From Sphingomonas xinjiangensis (lineage in GTDB: Bacteria; Pseudomonadota; Alphaproteobacteria; Sphingomonadales; Sphingomonadaceae): a stretch of DNA of 64,000 nt. Below are positions 36,577 through 44,453 of the stretch, piece after piece; within the stretch, counting starts at the first letter, position 1, and each line of letters begins with the position of its first letter. The translations under genes and the position numbers were made by a program. Below the pieces are notes generated by a model. The model made no database searches. It was not told where the DNA came from and saw nothing but the letters and a program-made list of their open reading frames with translations. The stretch lies in assembly GCF_014199255.1 (NCBI RefSeq), contig NZ_JACIJF010000008.1, positions 101,845 through 165,844 on the forward strand. Reading direction: 5' to 3'.

Positions 36577-37548
36577 ATGACTCTCCGTCCCCCCGCCGAA
36601 TGGGCGCCGCACGACGCCGTATGGATCGGCTTTCCCAGCCACGCCGAGCTGTGGCTTGAGGATCTGGAACCCGCCCAGGCCGAAGTCGCCGCCTTCGCCA
36701 ACGCCGTCCATGCCGATGGCCGCGGCGAGCGGGTCATCCTGGTCGCCGCCGATGATCGGGCCGCACAGGCCGCGCAGCGCCTCGCGCCGCATGCCGAGGT
36801 GGTGGTCGAACCGTTCGGCGACATTTGGCTGCGCGACACCGCCGCAATCCTCGACGGCAGCGGCACCGCGCACGACTTCGACTTCAACTATTGGGGCGGC
36901 AAGTACGACCTGCCCGGCGATGAGGACATCGGCGCACGCCTGGCGGCGCGTGCCCAGCTCAAGGCCGAGCGCCATGGCTGGATCCTCGAAGGGGGTGCGA
37001 TCGACGGGGACGGTACCGGTCGGCTGGTGACGACCGAACAGTGCCTGCTCAACCCAAACCGCAATCCCGGCCTCAGCCGCGAGGACATCGAGGCGCGGCT
37101 CAAGGCCGATCTCGGCTACACCTCGATCCTGTGGCTTGGCGAGGGACTGGCCAACGATCACACCGACGGCCATGTCGACAATCTGGCCCGTTTTGTCGGT
37201 GAGAACCGGCTTCTGGTGCCGCAGGGCACGCAGGACGATCCCAACACTGTCATCTATGAGGACGCCGCCGCCCGCGCCGAGGCAGCCGGGACCGAAGTGG
37301 TCCGCTTCCCCTCCCCCGGCCGTGTGCTGGACGAGGATGGCGAGATCATCCCGGCGAGCTACATGAACTTCTACATCGGCAACGCCGTCGTGGTGGCGCC
37401 GGTCTATGGCCAGCCGAATGACCAGCCCGCGCTCGATGCGCTGGCGGCACTGTTCCCCGGCCGCGACATCGTCGGCGTACGCGCCGACCATATCTTGACC
37501 GGTGGCGGCAGCGTGCATTGCATCAGCCAGCAACTGCCCCGGCTCTGA
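36577..37548 (+). CDS. aguA: Agmatine deiminase
   Basis: A 323-residue guanidino-group-modifying enzyme that turns agmatine into N-carbamoylputrescine. Family motifs are EWAPHDAVWIGFPSH at the N-terminus, the substrate-binding DIWLRDTAAI, LEGGAIDGDGTG, the catalytic histidine region NDHTDGHVDNLARF and the nucleophilic cysteine in TGGGSVHCISQQ at the end. Length is a little short for the family, but all active-site blocks are present. aguB begins 11 bp downstream. Confidence 0.95.
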   Translation: MTLRPPAEWAPHDAVWIGFPSHAELWLEDLEPAQAEVAAFANAVHADGRGERVILVAADDRAAQAAQRLAPHAEVVVEPFGDIWLRDTAAILDGSGTAHDFDFNYWGGKYDLPGDEDIGARLAARAQLKAERHGWILEGGAIDGDGTGRLVTTEQCLLNPNRNPGLSREDIEARLKADLGYTSILWLGEGLANDHTDGHVDNLARFVGENRLLVPQGTQDDPNTVIYEDAAARAEAAGTEVVRFPSPGRVLDEDGEIIPASYMNFYIGNAVVVAPVYGQPNDQPALDALAALFPGRDIVGVRADHILTGGGSVHCISQQLPRL

Positions 37549-37559
37549 AGGACGACCAG

Positions 37560-38408
37560 ATGACCCAGATCACCGTCGGCGCGCTGCAGCTCGCCTTTAC
37601 CAACGACATCGACGCCAACATCAAGGCAGTAAGCGAAATGGTGCGCGAGGCCGCCGGCCGCGGCGCGCAGGTCGTGCTGCCGCCCGAATTGTTCGAAGGC
37701 GAGTATTTCTGCCGGGTCGAGGACGAAGGCCTTTTTTCCAATGCCAAGCCGGTCGATGAACACAAGGCGGTGCTGGCGATGCAGGCGCTCGCCGCCGAGC
37801 TGAACATTCACATCCCGACCAGCTTCTTCGAAGCCGATGGCCCGCACCATTATAACAGCCTGGCGATGATCGGCCCGGATGGAAAGGTCGCGGGCGTGTA
37901 CCGCAAGAGCCACATTCCCGATGGCCCGGGCTATGAGGAAAAGTTCTATTTCCGCCCCGGCAATACCGGGTTCAAGGTGTGGAACGGCCCGGGCGCAAAG
38001 CTGGGCGTCGGGGTGTGCTGGGACCAATGGTATCCCGAAACCGCCCGCGCGATGATGCTGATGGGTGCCGAAGTCCTGTTCTACCCCACTGCGATCGGCT
38101 CGGAACCGCATGACACCAGCCTCGACACCGCACGGCTGTGGCGCCGTGCGATGGTCGGGCATGCGGTTTCCAACGTCGTGCCGGTGGTCGCTGCCAACCG
38201 CGTCGGCACCGAACATGACCAGACCTTCTACGGCACCAGCTTCATCACCGACGAGCGGGGCGACATTCTGGCCGAGCTCGACCGCGAGGAGACCGGCATC
38301 ATCACCGCTACGCTGGACCTCGATCGGGTGAAGCGTCACCGCGCCGCCTTCGGCTTCTTCCGCGATCGCCGGCCGGAGCTGTACGGCAGGCTGGTTGCCG
38401 ACATCTGA
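37560..38408 (+). CDS. aguB: N-carbamoylputrescine amidase
   Basis: A 282-residue nitrilase-superfamily amidase that hydrolyses N-carbamoylputrescine to putrescine, CO2 and ammonia. The Glu-Lys-Cys triad is visible: Glu in LPPELFEGEYF, Lys in YRKSHIPDGPGYEEKFYF, and Cys in GVGVCWDQWYPE. With aguA it completes the agmatine route to putrescine. The ATG at 37560 follows GGACGACC; a longer frame start 14 codons upstream overlaps aguA and is not needed. Confidence 0.95.
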   Translation: MTQITVGALQLAFTNDIDANIKAVSEMVREAAGRGAQVVLPPELFEGEYFCRVEDEGLFSNAKPVDEHKAVLAMQALAAELNIHIPTSFFEADGPHHYNSLAMIGPDGKVAGVYRKSHIPDGPGYEEKFYFRPGNTGFKVWNGPGAKLGVGVCWDQWYPETARAMMLMGAEVLFYPTAIGSEPHDTSLDTARLWRRAMVGHAVSNVVPVVAANRVGTEHDQTFYGTSFITDERGDILAELDREETGIITATLDLDRVKRHRAAFGFFRDRRPELYGRLVADI

Positions 38409-38416
38409 GCCGGGGA

Positions 38417-38914
38417 GTGGCTGCCGCACGCTATGTGATCGCGCTGGGTTCCAACCGGCGGGGACGGCATGGCAGCCCGGAACGCGAGCTTGCCGCCGCA
38501 TTGGTGGCGGTTGGCGGGGTCCAAGCGGTGTCACCGGTCCTGCGAACCGCGCCACTGGGGCCCTCGAAGCGCCGCTACGCCAATGCCGCGGCCGTGATAG
38601 AAAGCGACGAGGCTCCTCCCGCCCTGCTGCGCCGGCTCAAGGCGATCGAACGACGCTTCGGCCGGCGGCGGGGACAAATGTGGAGCAGCCGAGTGATCGA
38701 TCTCGACATCGTGCTGTGGTCGGGCGGTGCTTGGTCGAGCGACGGACTGACGGTGCCGCATGCCGCGTTTCGGCAGCGGCGCTTCGTACTCGATCCGCTG
38801 CTGCGGATCGTTCCTCGCTGGCGCGACCCCCTGACCGGACGAACGGTCCGGCAACTCGCAACCCGGTTGACCCGCTCGGTTCCGATGCCTAGGTGCGACG
38901 ATGTGGGTCCGTAG
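38417..38914 (+). CDS. folK: 2-amino-4-hydroxy-6-hydroxymethyldihydropteridine diphosphokinase
   Basis: A 165-residue HPPK that pyrophosphorylates the pterin in folate synthesis. The N-terminal YVIALGSNRRGRHGSPE, the PVLRTAPLG region and the signature RRRGQMWSSRVIDLDIVLW are present, with the two metal-binding aspartates in DLDI. The start is a GTG 8 bp after the aguB stop. The last three codons and the TAG lie inside tRNA-Lys (10-nt overlap), so transcripts through both would be cut by tRNA 5' processing at the folK end. No other folate genes are adjacent. Confidence 0.9.
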   Translation: MAAARYVIALGSNRRGRHGSPERELAAALVAVGGVQAVSPVLRTAPLGPSKRRYANAAAVIESDEAPPALLRRLKAIERRFGRRRGQMWSSRVIDLDIVLWSGGAWSSDGLTVPHAAFRQRRFVLDPLLRIVPRWRDPLTGRTVRQLATRLTRSVPMPRCDDVGP

Positions 38915-38980
38915 CTCAGTCGGTAGAGCAAGCGACTTTTAATCGAGAGGTCATGGGTTCGAATCCCATCGGACCCACCA
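38905..38980 (+). tRNA. tRNA-Lys (TTT)
   Basis: Acceptor arms GGGTCCG (38905-38911) and CGGACCC (38970-38976), then A and an encoded CCA. The D-stem is GCTC/GAGC; the T-arm is ATGGG-TTCGAAT-CCCAT. The anticodon loop CTTTTAA carries TTT. The anticodon stem as I fold it is AGCGA/TCGAG, where only the three inner pairs match. It marks the boundary between core genes and the accessory region to its right. Confidence 0.93.
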
Positions 38981-38994
38981 CTCGAAATGTGACG

Positions 38995-39263
38995 CCCAGC
39001 TAAGTCTGGGCCAATTCCCACTTAAGGTTGGGCCAAGCTCACGTCACTGCTTCAGTGAGGCGGGCCAAGTCTCCTCCGGTCGATCTCAGCCCGATTCGTG
39101 ACCTCGGGCCTCATTCCCGCACTGCGGCGGCAAAGAAGCCTTAGGCGAGATAGGCGCCGAGTAGTTCGGTGCGGTGACGCTCTGCCCGAGTGATGTAGCG
39201 CCACCCAAAAGATTGCGAGTTTGCCCCCTAAAGCTTGCCAACGTCCCCCCATAAGCTTGCGGA
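38995..39263. repeat. Short direct-repeat arrays next to tRNA-Lys
   Basis: Two imperfect 20-nt direct repeats lie at 38995-39014 and 39017-39036 (both begin CCCA and end TGGGCCAA), with another GGGCCAA at 39061. A second pair is at 39225-39238 (CCCCTAAAGCTTGC-type) and 39247-39260. This gene-free stretch of 308 bp has no plausible frame. Such terminal repeat arrays resemble IS21-family ends or recombinase core sites; neither a transposase nor an integrase is attached. Confidence 0.45.
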
Positions 39264-39288
39264 CTCCTAGTACGCTGATTCTTCCGGG

Positions 39289-39423
39289 ATGAATGAGCTT
39301 ACGGTGCGATATCAGTACAAGACGGGCACCGAGAAGAAGGTGAAGTCGCTCGAGCTTCCCCTCGCCAATCCTATCCTGCTTGCTGCCAAGATGAAACATG
39401 CAGGCAGTCACACCTGCATGTGA
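39289..39423 (+). CDS. Possible short ORF (44 residues)
   Basis: ATG at 39289 to TGA at 39421-39423 gives MNELTVRYQYKTGTEKKVKS and then a hydrophobic segment (LELPLANPILLAAKM). The composition is protein-like, but there is no family match that I recognise and only a weak GGG upstream. It sits directly after the second repeat pair, so it may be the remaining start of a disrupted mobile-element gene. Confidence 0.25.
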   Translation: MNELTVRYQYKTGTEKKVKSLELPLANPILLAAKMKHAGSHTCM

Positions 39424-39450
39424 AAAGGATTACCCGCTAAGTCTTGAATC

Positions 39451-39936
39451 CTACAGTATGGATCGCTTTTGGCACGGCAGCGCGCCGAAATGATTTTTCA
39501 TTATTCCGTAGAGGGAGACCTCCGTGATCTCGCTCCCCTGACCAACCTCGTCCTTGTCGATGAGCCTGAGTTTCCGAGCGGCAGCCACAAGTGCCGAGTG
39601 GCTCTGATCCGCCAAGGCAAGGCGTTCCCGCGCGGAGAGCGCGATTTGGGCGATGTTGTCCCATAGATAGCTCTGGAACCGACTGCCGAGCCATTTCCCG
39701 TCCTCGAAGTCGTTGACTAAGCTCAGGACACGCTTGTTCAACATCACCTTCAACTGGGCGACATTCATGATCTTCGACAGTGAGACGTCTATGATCGTCT
39801 CGAATGCGATCCTGCTCATCCGGCAGAACGCCTCTGAACAGATCGAACGAAGACAATGAAGCGCCTGTCTAAAGGATCGACCACCTGCTGCATCAAGAAA
39901 ATCGCCAGCCCCAATCTTCTGTTCTCCGGCTCCCAA
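39451..39936 (-). CDS. Unrecognised hypothetical protein, possibly truncated
   Basis: An open frame of 161 codons. From MSRIAFETIIDVSLSKIMNV (start at 39819) onward the composition is convincingly protein-like: amphipathic helices (LKVMLNKRVLSLVNDFEDGKW, ALSARERLALADQSHSALVAAARKL) and the end EVSLYGIMKNHFGALPCQ. The 39 residues before that are cysteine-rich and less convincing. No ribosome site supports either start. I do not recognise the family. It is alone among gene fragments in the accessory region and has lower GC than the core genes. Confidence 0.5.
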   Translation of the reverse strand: MGAGEQKIGAGDFLDAAGGRSFRQALHCLRSICSEAFCRMSRIAFETIIDVSLSKIMNVAQLKVMLNKRVLSLVNDFEDGKWLGSRFQSYLWDNIAQIALSARERLALADQSHSALVAAARKLRLIDKDEVGQGSEITEVSLYGIMKNHFGALPCQKRSIL

Positions 39937-40560
39937 TAAAAAGACGGGGTGTCAAGCATACTAGGTGCGGCCACTTGCATCGCACTTCCTCATCGATGTC
40001 GTCCAAAAATTTCGCGGGAGGTGCTGCTCTGGAACAGACACGGACACACGATGGGTCAAGCTTCGGCTGCGGGGAATTCGAGTTCGAATAGCCGTTCGGA
40101 GGATCGCCGCCACTGCAAGCCATGATGTTCCCGCCGGGGCTTAAACGATCGATCGCCAAAGTTGGAAAGCGAAGCGGGCGGCCTGAGTAGCGGCTTCTAG
40201 GTCAGCGCCAGTGCGAAGCGGGCGGCAGCTCTCGACCAGCTCAAGACATTCAGCGCCGTTGATGTGAGCGGCGGCTCTTGCTGAAACCCGCCATTCGGGT
40301 CACGCAAATCAGCCGGTCGGCTTTGCGCCAATTGCTGCCCTTCTAGACGCCTTCTCTGCTTCCCATAACCTGCCGTTCATTCAGGTTGAGATTCACGGGT
40401 CCTACGTCAACGTCTGGGTGGGGGAGCTGACCGTTTGCATCCAGGAAAGGATACCGCAAAGCGGAAATGCCTCATCCTCGCGGACTAAGTTCGAGATGTG
40501 CAGCCTAATGCGGTCGACGTCAGGGTTCCAGACCGCGGCATCTAAGGGCTAGGCCGACAC
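39937..40560. other. Gene-poor stretch with a probable gene fragment
   Basis: No complete gene is supported. A plus-strand frame open from the TGA near 40262 to a TAG at about 40551 reads GHANQPVGFAPIAALLDAFS and later FIQVEIHGSYVNVWVGEL, which looks like real protein but lacks a start codon; I read it as the tail of a decayed gene. A minus-strand frame (39893-40159) has mixed composition and no ribosome site. Confidence 0.4.
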
Positions 40561-41511
40561 TTAACCCGCGGCCTGGTGGGTAAACTGTCTGGCAAGGTGG
40601 CCTGCTCGCCAAGCCCGCCACATAACTGCCACGCCGACTAGGAAGCAGATGACCAGAGCTGGCAGGGAGGCCTCGGGTCCGAACGAACCGCCGGTCAGCC
40701 ACTCCGGATAGCCTGCGCGCGCTGTGCTGTTGGCGATTGCTGGACCGAAATCGCCACCGGATACCGCCGCGCCAAAGATATAGCCTTGCGTGAAATTCCA
40801 TGCGGCATGTGTACCTATTGACACCCAGAGGCGGCCCGTCAGCGCATAAAAGGCCCCCAGCATGATACCCGCCTCGAGTGCGATGCAGACCGCTGCAAAG
40901 ACCGTTGCATTCGGATTGGCGATATGGCCGAAGCCGAAAAGGGCAGCGGAGCCGGCGAACGCCACCCACGGCCCGAATGCTCGCCAAACCAGGCGCAGCA
41001 GGACGGCGCGGATCATGATCTCCTCCACGACGCCGGATTGAATCGCCTTGCCCGCGGCAATCCAGGCCGGAGCAGCACCCAAAGCGCGGATCTGATAAAG
41101 CCCGAACAGCGCCATTATCGCCATAACGGCAGCGAACATGGCGGTGCCGATAAGCAGGCCGGCGGTAAGTTCCGGCAGAAGTGGTCGCAATGCAAGCTCC
41201 GAAGGCGCGCGGTTTTCGGCTAGCCGAACTGCAAGGCCATAAATGCCCAATCCCACCAGCGCTCCAATGAGATTTGCCACAAGCCGCGCGTAACCCGCTG
41301 TCTTGGGCCAGACACCACTCAGCAGTTCCGACGTGGAAAATGCGGTGAAGGCAACCAGGAAGAACAGCGCCACGGCCCATGCAATGGCTCTCAGCCAGCG
41401 CAGCCGCCCAGGATGCAAGACCCTGCGCTCACCGAGCGCGATCGAGTGGATACCCTGTCCATTGGTAAGAACGCGTGAGATCCTGCTCGGCAACGGCAGC
41501 GTCGAATGCAT
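40561..41511 (-). CDS. CPBP-family intramembrane glutamic endopeptidase
   Basis: A 316-residue protein with about seven to eight membrane segments. The active-site block is QSGVVEEIMIRAVLLRLVWR (Glu-Glu-x-x-x-Arg), followed by ALFGFGHIANPN and the last motif SIGTHAAWNFTQG with histidine and asparagine. These are the signatures of the Abi/CAAX protease family, which in bacteria is linked to peptide maturation or bacteriocin self-immunity. The start at 41511 is preferred over one 25 codons upstream, which would overlap the MarR gene. The MarR-type gene ends 25 bp ahead on the same strand, implying an operon. Confidence 0.9.
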   Translation of the reverse strand: MHSTLPLPSRISRVLTNGQGIHSIALGERRVLHPGRLRWLRAIAWAVALFFLVAFTAFSTSELLSGVWPKTAGYARLVANLIGALVGLGIYGLAVRLAENRAPSELALRPLLPELTAGLLIGTAMFAAVMAIMALFGLYQIRALGAAPAWIAAGKAIQSGVVEEIMIRAVLLRLVWRAFGPWVAFAGSAALFGFGHIANPNATVFAAVCIALEAGIMLGAFYALTGRLWVSIGTHAAWNFTQGYIFGAAVSGGDFGPAIANSTARAGYPEWLTGGSFGPEASLPALVICFLVGVAVMWRAWRAGHLARQFTHQAAG

Positions 41512-41536
41512 GTGATAACCCCCCGGATTTGATTGT

Positions 41537-42016
41537 TTACTTTGAAGGCGACGTGATCTGGCCTTCGCAGGCAATGCGCTCGCCAAATGAGCGGTGTTCC
41601 AGGGCGACGATCGCCTCCGTCAGGATGCCGGTAAGCGGCGCGGTAAGCTCGGCGTCCAATTGGTCTGCAGCGGCGTTGGTCGCCGCCCATTGACGCTCCA
41701 GAGCCGGGATCATCCTCTCAGCTTTATCAGTAAGGGCGATGATCCGCTCTCGACCATCCTTGCCCGGCTCCAGGGTGACCAGACCGTCCTTGCTCATCTG
41801 CGAGACGGTCTGACTTACCGCCGAGTGACTGACGCCAATCCTGACGGCTACCGCTTTGATCGACGCGGGGCCGGATTGCATTAAAGCGCGCAGAATGGGG
41901 GTATAGCGGGGCCGCCAGGTCAGAGCCGATGCGCGGTACGTCGCCTCAACTTCGCCGTCCAGCAGCTCGAGAAGGCGACGTACAAGTGTACCAAGGGTTC
42001 GGGAAGACGGAGCCAT
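41537..42016 (-). CDS. MarR-family transcriptional regulator
   Basis: A 159-residue protein with a winged helix-turn-helix: YTPILRALMQSGPASIKAVA, then the recognition helix in RIGVSHSAVSQTVSQMSKDGLV and the wing in EPGKDGRERIIALTDKA. It is the first gene of a two-gene unit with the CPBP protease and probably controls it. Just upstream (about 42026-42042) a loose TATAA/TTAT symmetry may be its site. The effector is unknown. Confidence 0.88.
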   Translation of the reverse strand: MAPSSRTLGTLVRRLLELLDGEVEATYRASALTWRPRYTPILRALMQSGPASIKAVAVRIGVSHSAVSQTVSQMSKDGLVTLEPGKDGRERIIALTDKAERMIPALERQWAATNAAADQLDAELTAPLTGILTEAIVALEHRSFGERIACEGQITSPSK

Positions 42017-42414
42017 CGCCAGGATGTATAAGTGCTGTTATGTCTGGTCAAGCTCGGATGCTTGCGCGGTTGCCAAGCGCGATGGGTTCAAGCATGCAGA
42101 TCGCCTGGCAGGGCCAAGTATCTTGAGAACGGCTACTGGGCCGGTTGTCCGCTGCTCGGCTGCCCTTTCTGCGTCGGCTCATGTCCAGAGTTGGATGTAG
42201 CCGCTAACTGCCTTGAAGATGACCGGCCGCTTCCGAGCAGCGCTGCGGCGATGTCGAACGACCGACGTTTGATGGACACCGGACCGGCGGCTTTTGAGGG
42301 CCTATTCGGATAGCCGCGATTGGTCGAGTGGAGTCACTAGGCCCTTTCCGCGAGCCGTTCATGAGCGCGCACCCCAATGCCTCCGGTTTACGGTCATGGA
42401 TCCTGCGTGCTCAA
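42017..42414. other. Gene-free stretch
   Basis: I see no supported gene here. The longest frame (42032-42313, +) is rich in Cys, Gly and Pro without secondary-structure pattern and has no ribosome site. It probably holds the MarR promoter and decayed DNA. Confidence 0.5.
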
Positions 42415-42726
42415 TCAATTGAGGTGCCCGGCCTTAGTGGCAAGTCTCTGTAACGTCGCGACGTGGAGCCGGAATGCCTTCGTTCCCCTTCCAGTCGCGC
42501 TGATCCAGGTCCGTTGGCGACCATTCACCGTCGCTTTGCGCAGCTCTAAATAGCCCGCCTCACTCAGTTGCGACAAATGCTTGGACAGAACCGAGTCGCT
42601 CACGTCCAGCACGTCACGGCCGGTGGCGAATTCGAGCTCTGTCATCTCGGCGAGCAAGGCCATCAGCTGCAGGCGCGCAGGCGGGTGGATCAGTGGGTCT
42701 AGCCCGTCAATTGCGCCCCTCGACAC
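42415..42726 (-). CDS. Winged-helix transcriptional regulator (ArsR/MarR-like)
   Basis: A 103-residue protein. LIHPPARLQLMALLAEMTEL, then EFATGRDVLDVSDSVLSKHLSQLSEAGYLELRK and VNGRQRTWISATGRG, form a winged helix of the type that pairs with small membrane proteins. The GTG at 42726 overlaps the upstream membrane gene by 20 bp, so translation is coupled; no in-frame ATG gives a full domain. It lacks the metal-binding cysteines of classic ArsR proteins. It probably represses its own operon. Confidence 0.8.
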   Translation of the reverse strand: MSRGAIDGLDPLIHPPARLQLMALLAEMTELEFATGRDVLDVSDSVLSKHLSQLSEAGYLELRKATVNGRQRTWISATGRGTKAFRLHVATLQRLATKAGHLN

Positions 42727-43165
42727 CGGCCAACTCCTCCCGATACAGCTGCTCCCAGCGCATGCTGCCTGCGGTGCACACAAGCGCGACGATAACGCCA
42801 AACGGCACCGGCGCCCAGGCGATGCCTAGCCGCTGGCGAAGGAACACCGCGATGCCAAGAGCCAGTATCGCCACAAGACCGAGACCGATGGTTAGCCTGC
42901 GCGTCGGCCCCGCCCGAGAGCCGCTTACGACGAGCCCGTCGCGGTTGGCGTCGTGGTCGATGACCACCGCGACCGCCAACATGCACAGCACGACACCCAG
43001 GATCGGCCAACCGCCGGGCAACGCATAGCTCGCCACCAGCAGCCCCATGAGTAGGCCGGATATGGCGTGCCGGCCCATCGACCAGCGAGCCCTCCGCGCC
43101 AATTCTATACGCGCCGCTTGCATTGTTTCCAGCGAGCGGGCCGCTTCCTCTTCGCCGATACGCAT
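42707..43165 (-). CDS. Membrane protein coupled to a winged-helix regulator
   Basis: A 152-residue protein starting MRIGEEEAARSLETMQAARI; GAGG lies 8-11 bases ahead of this ATG (43165), so it is preferred over two upstream ATGs. An amphipathic N-terminal helix precedes two pairs of membrane segments: AISGLLMGLLVASYALPGGWPILGVVLCMLAVAVV-type and RLTIGLGLVAILALGIAVFL with VPFGVIVALVCTAG. No known family is recognised. Two copies of CTGGAAAG (43188-43195 and 43211-43218) lie upstream on the plus strand, 23 bp apart, and may be regulatory. Confidence 0.72.
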   Translation of the reverse strand: MRIGEEEAARSLETMQAARIELARRARWSMGRHAISGLLMGLLVASYALPGGWPILGVVLCMLAVAVVIDHDANRDGLVVSGSRAGPTRRLTIGLGLVAILALGIAVFLRQRLGIAWAPVPFGVIVALVCTAGSMRWEQLYREELAGVEGRN

Positions 43166-43320
43166 CTCTATCCTCGCCATACACAATCTGGAAAGGTGTA
43201 ACTTGAAGACCTGGAAAGACACAATGGTGCGTCTTCTCTACCAGAGCTCCAATCGCGTAGGTAGCATGGTCGTGTGACGCACATGTGGAATGATCGTATC
43301 GACGCCGCTAAAGCCCGGTC

Positions 43321-43929
43321 ATGTTCTCATTCTTTGACCGGCAATATGCCGCCCTCCTATTCGACATGGATGGCACGCTGATCGATTCTTCGGTCGCGGT
43401 TGAACGCACTTGGAGAAGTTGGTGCGGGAGGCACGGTATCAACCCGGAGCCGCTGCTTGCCGAATGCCATGGCGTCCAAGACGCCGAGCTAATCCAGCGT
43501 TTTGGCGGTGCTGGATTGAGCATCGTGGAGGAAGAGCGATGGCTGCTGGACACAGCGACGGCGGATGTCGAGGGCGTCGTCGCTATCGAAGGTGTTTCCG
43601 CCTTTCTCGCGAGGCTTGGATCAACCCCATGGGCCATCGTCACCTCTGCCTCCCGGAAATTAGCGGCAGCCAGGCTTGGGGCCGCTGGGATACCGTTGCC
43701 GAAGATTATCATAGCAGCGGAGGATGTCTCGCGTGGGAAGCCTGATCCCGAAGGCTTTCTCAGAGCTGCCCGGGAGTTGGGCGTTGAAATTACGGAGTGT
43801 CTGATTTTTGAGGACTCAGCCGCCGGTGTTGCCTCGGCCAGGGCCGCTGGAGGATCTTTAGTGATTGTCGGCGGCCTTGTAGATGCTGAAGCTCACGAAG
43901 GGGAGATGGCAAACTATTCAGATGCTTAG
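43321..43929 (+). CDS. HAD-superfamily phosphatase (subfamily IA, sugar/glycerol-phosphatase-like)
   Basis: A 202-residue haloacid-dehalogenase hydrolase. Motif I is LLFDMDGTLIDSS with the aspartate nucleophile and acid; motif II is AIVTSASRK; the lysine is in EDVSRGKPDPEGF (motif III); the final acids are in CLIFEDSAAGVASARAAG. The small alpha-helical cap and this motif set match enzymes acting on sugar or glycerol phosphates. It precedes the symporter/ROK/receptor locus and could dephosphorylate what that locus brings in, but it is separated from it by about 520 bp. Confidence 0.9.
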   Translation: MFSFFDRQYAALLFDMDGTLIDSSVAVERTWRSWCGRHGINPEPLLAECHGVQDAELIQRFGGAGLSIVEEERWLLDTATADVEGVVAIEGVSAFLARLGSTPWAIVTSASRKLAAARLGAAGIPLPKIIIAAEDVSRGKPDPEGFLRAARELGVEITECLIFEDSAAGVASARAAGGSLVIVGGLVDAEAHEGEMANYSDA

Positions 43930-44453
43930 GGATACTCGCGCATTCACAGCGCAAGCTGAACGAAGCTGAGATGCAGCGCTAGCTCCAGCGGCATCGGATC
44001 CACGCGATCGGCTTCGGCTGCTACGCGCTGACAAGCCCGTTTACAGGAGCCAACCCATGACTTTCTAGGCCTCGTCCAAGCTGCGGATGTCCGACGTAGT
44101 TGGAGCTGTGTGAGGACGGCCTTGAGGAAGTGGCCGAGGTGACGCGAGCGACGCTGGTTGTTCAACCCTGCATCGCGGCGGTGGACCCTGTTGAAGTTCG
44201 CCTCCAAAGCGCAGCGAGAGCGGCACGCAGGCGTCGCATAGCCGTCGAACGTCAGCCCGTGTTGAGGGCTAGAGAGCGGTGACTCAGCGTCTGACCTGAT
44301 GGTCAGCGATTTGTGTCGAAGGCTGCGTGAACAATGAAGTCCGCCTTCTGAATCGCTCCCATAGTCTTGGCGACGGAGGTGGGTGGAGTGTAGCATCTCG
44401 GGAACCCGAGAAATAGCCGGGGTCCGCCAGAGCCAACGCGATGCGATGCTCTA
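43930..44453. other. Gene-poor stretch with a possible decayed transposase
   Basis: No intact gene is supported. The minus-strand frame 43944-44396 is Arg-rich, with a patch (about 44100-44260) that may be a remnant of a transposase or other DNA-binding protein, but it is not identifiable. Nothing else is visible. Confidence 0.4.

Noticed and set aside
38956..38980. Second copy of the tRNA-Lys 3' end as an attachment site
   Set aside because: I could not find a matching copy of the terminal 20-25 bp elsewhere in the window.
42032..42313. 93-codon plus-strand frame, Cys/Gly-rich
   Set aside because: No ribosome site, no pattern, starts inside the likely MarR promoter.
43944..44396. 150-codon minus-strand frame, possible transposase
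   Set aside because: Arg/Ser-rich without any transposase motif; kept only as a possible remnant in the region entry.
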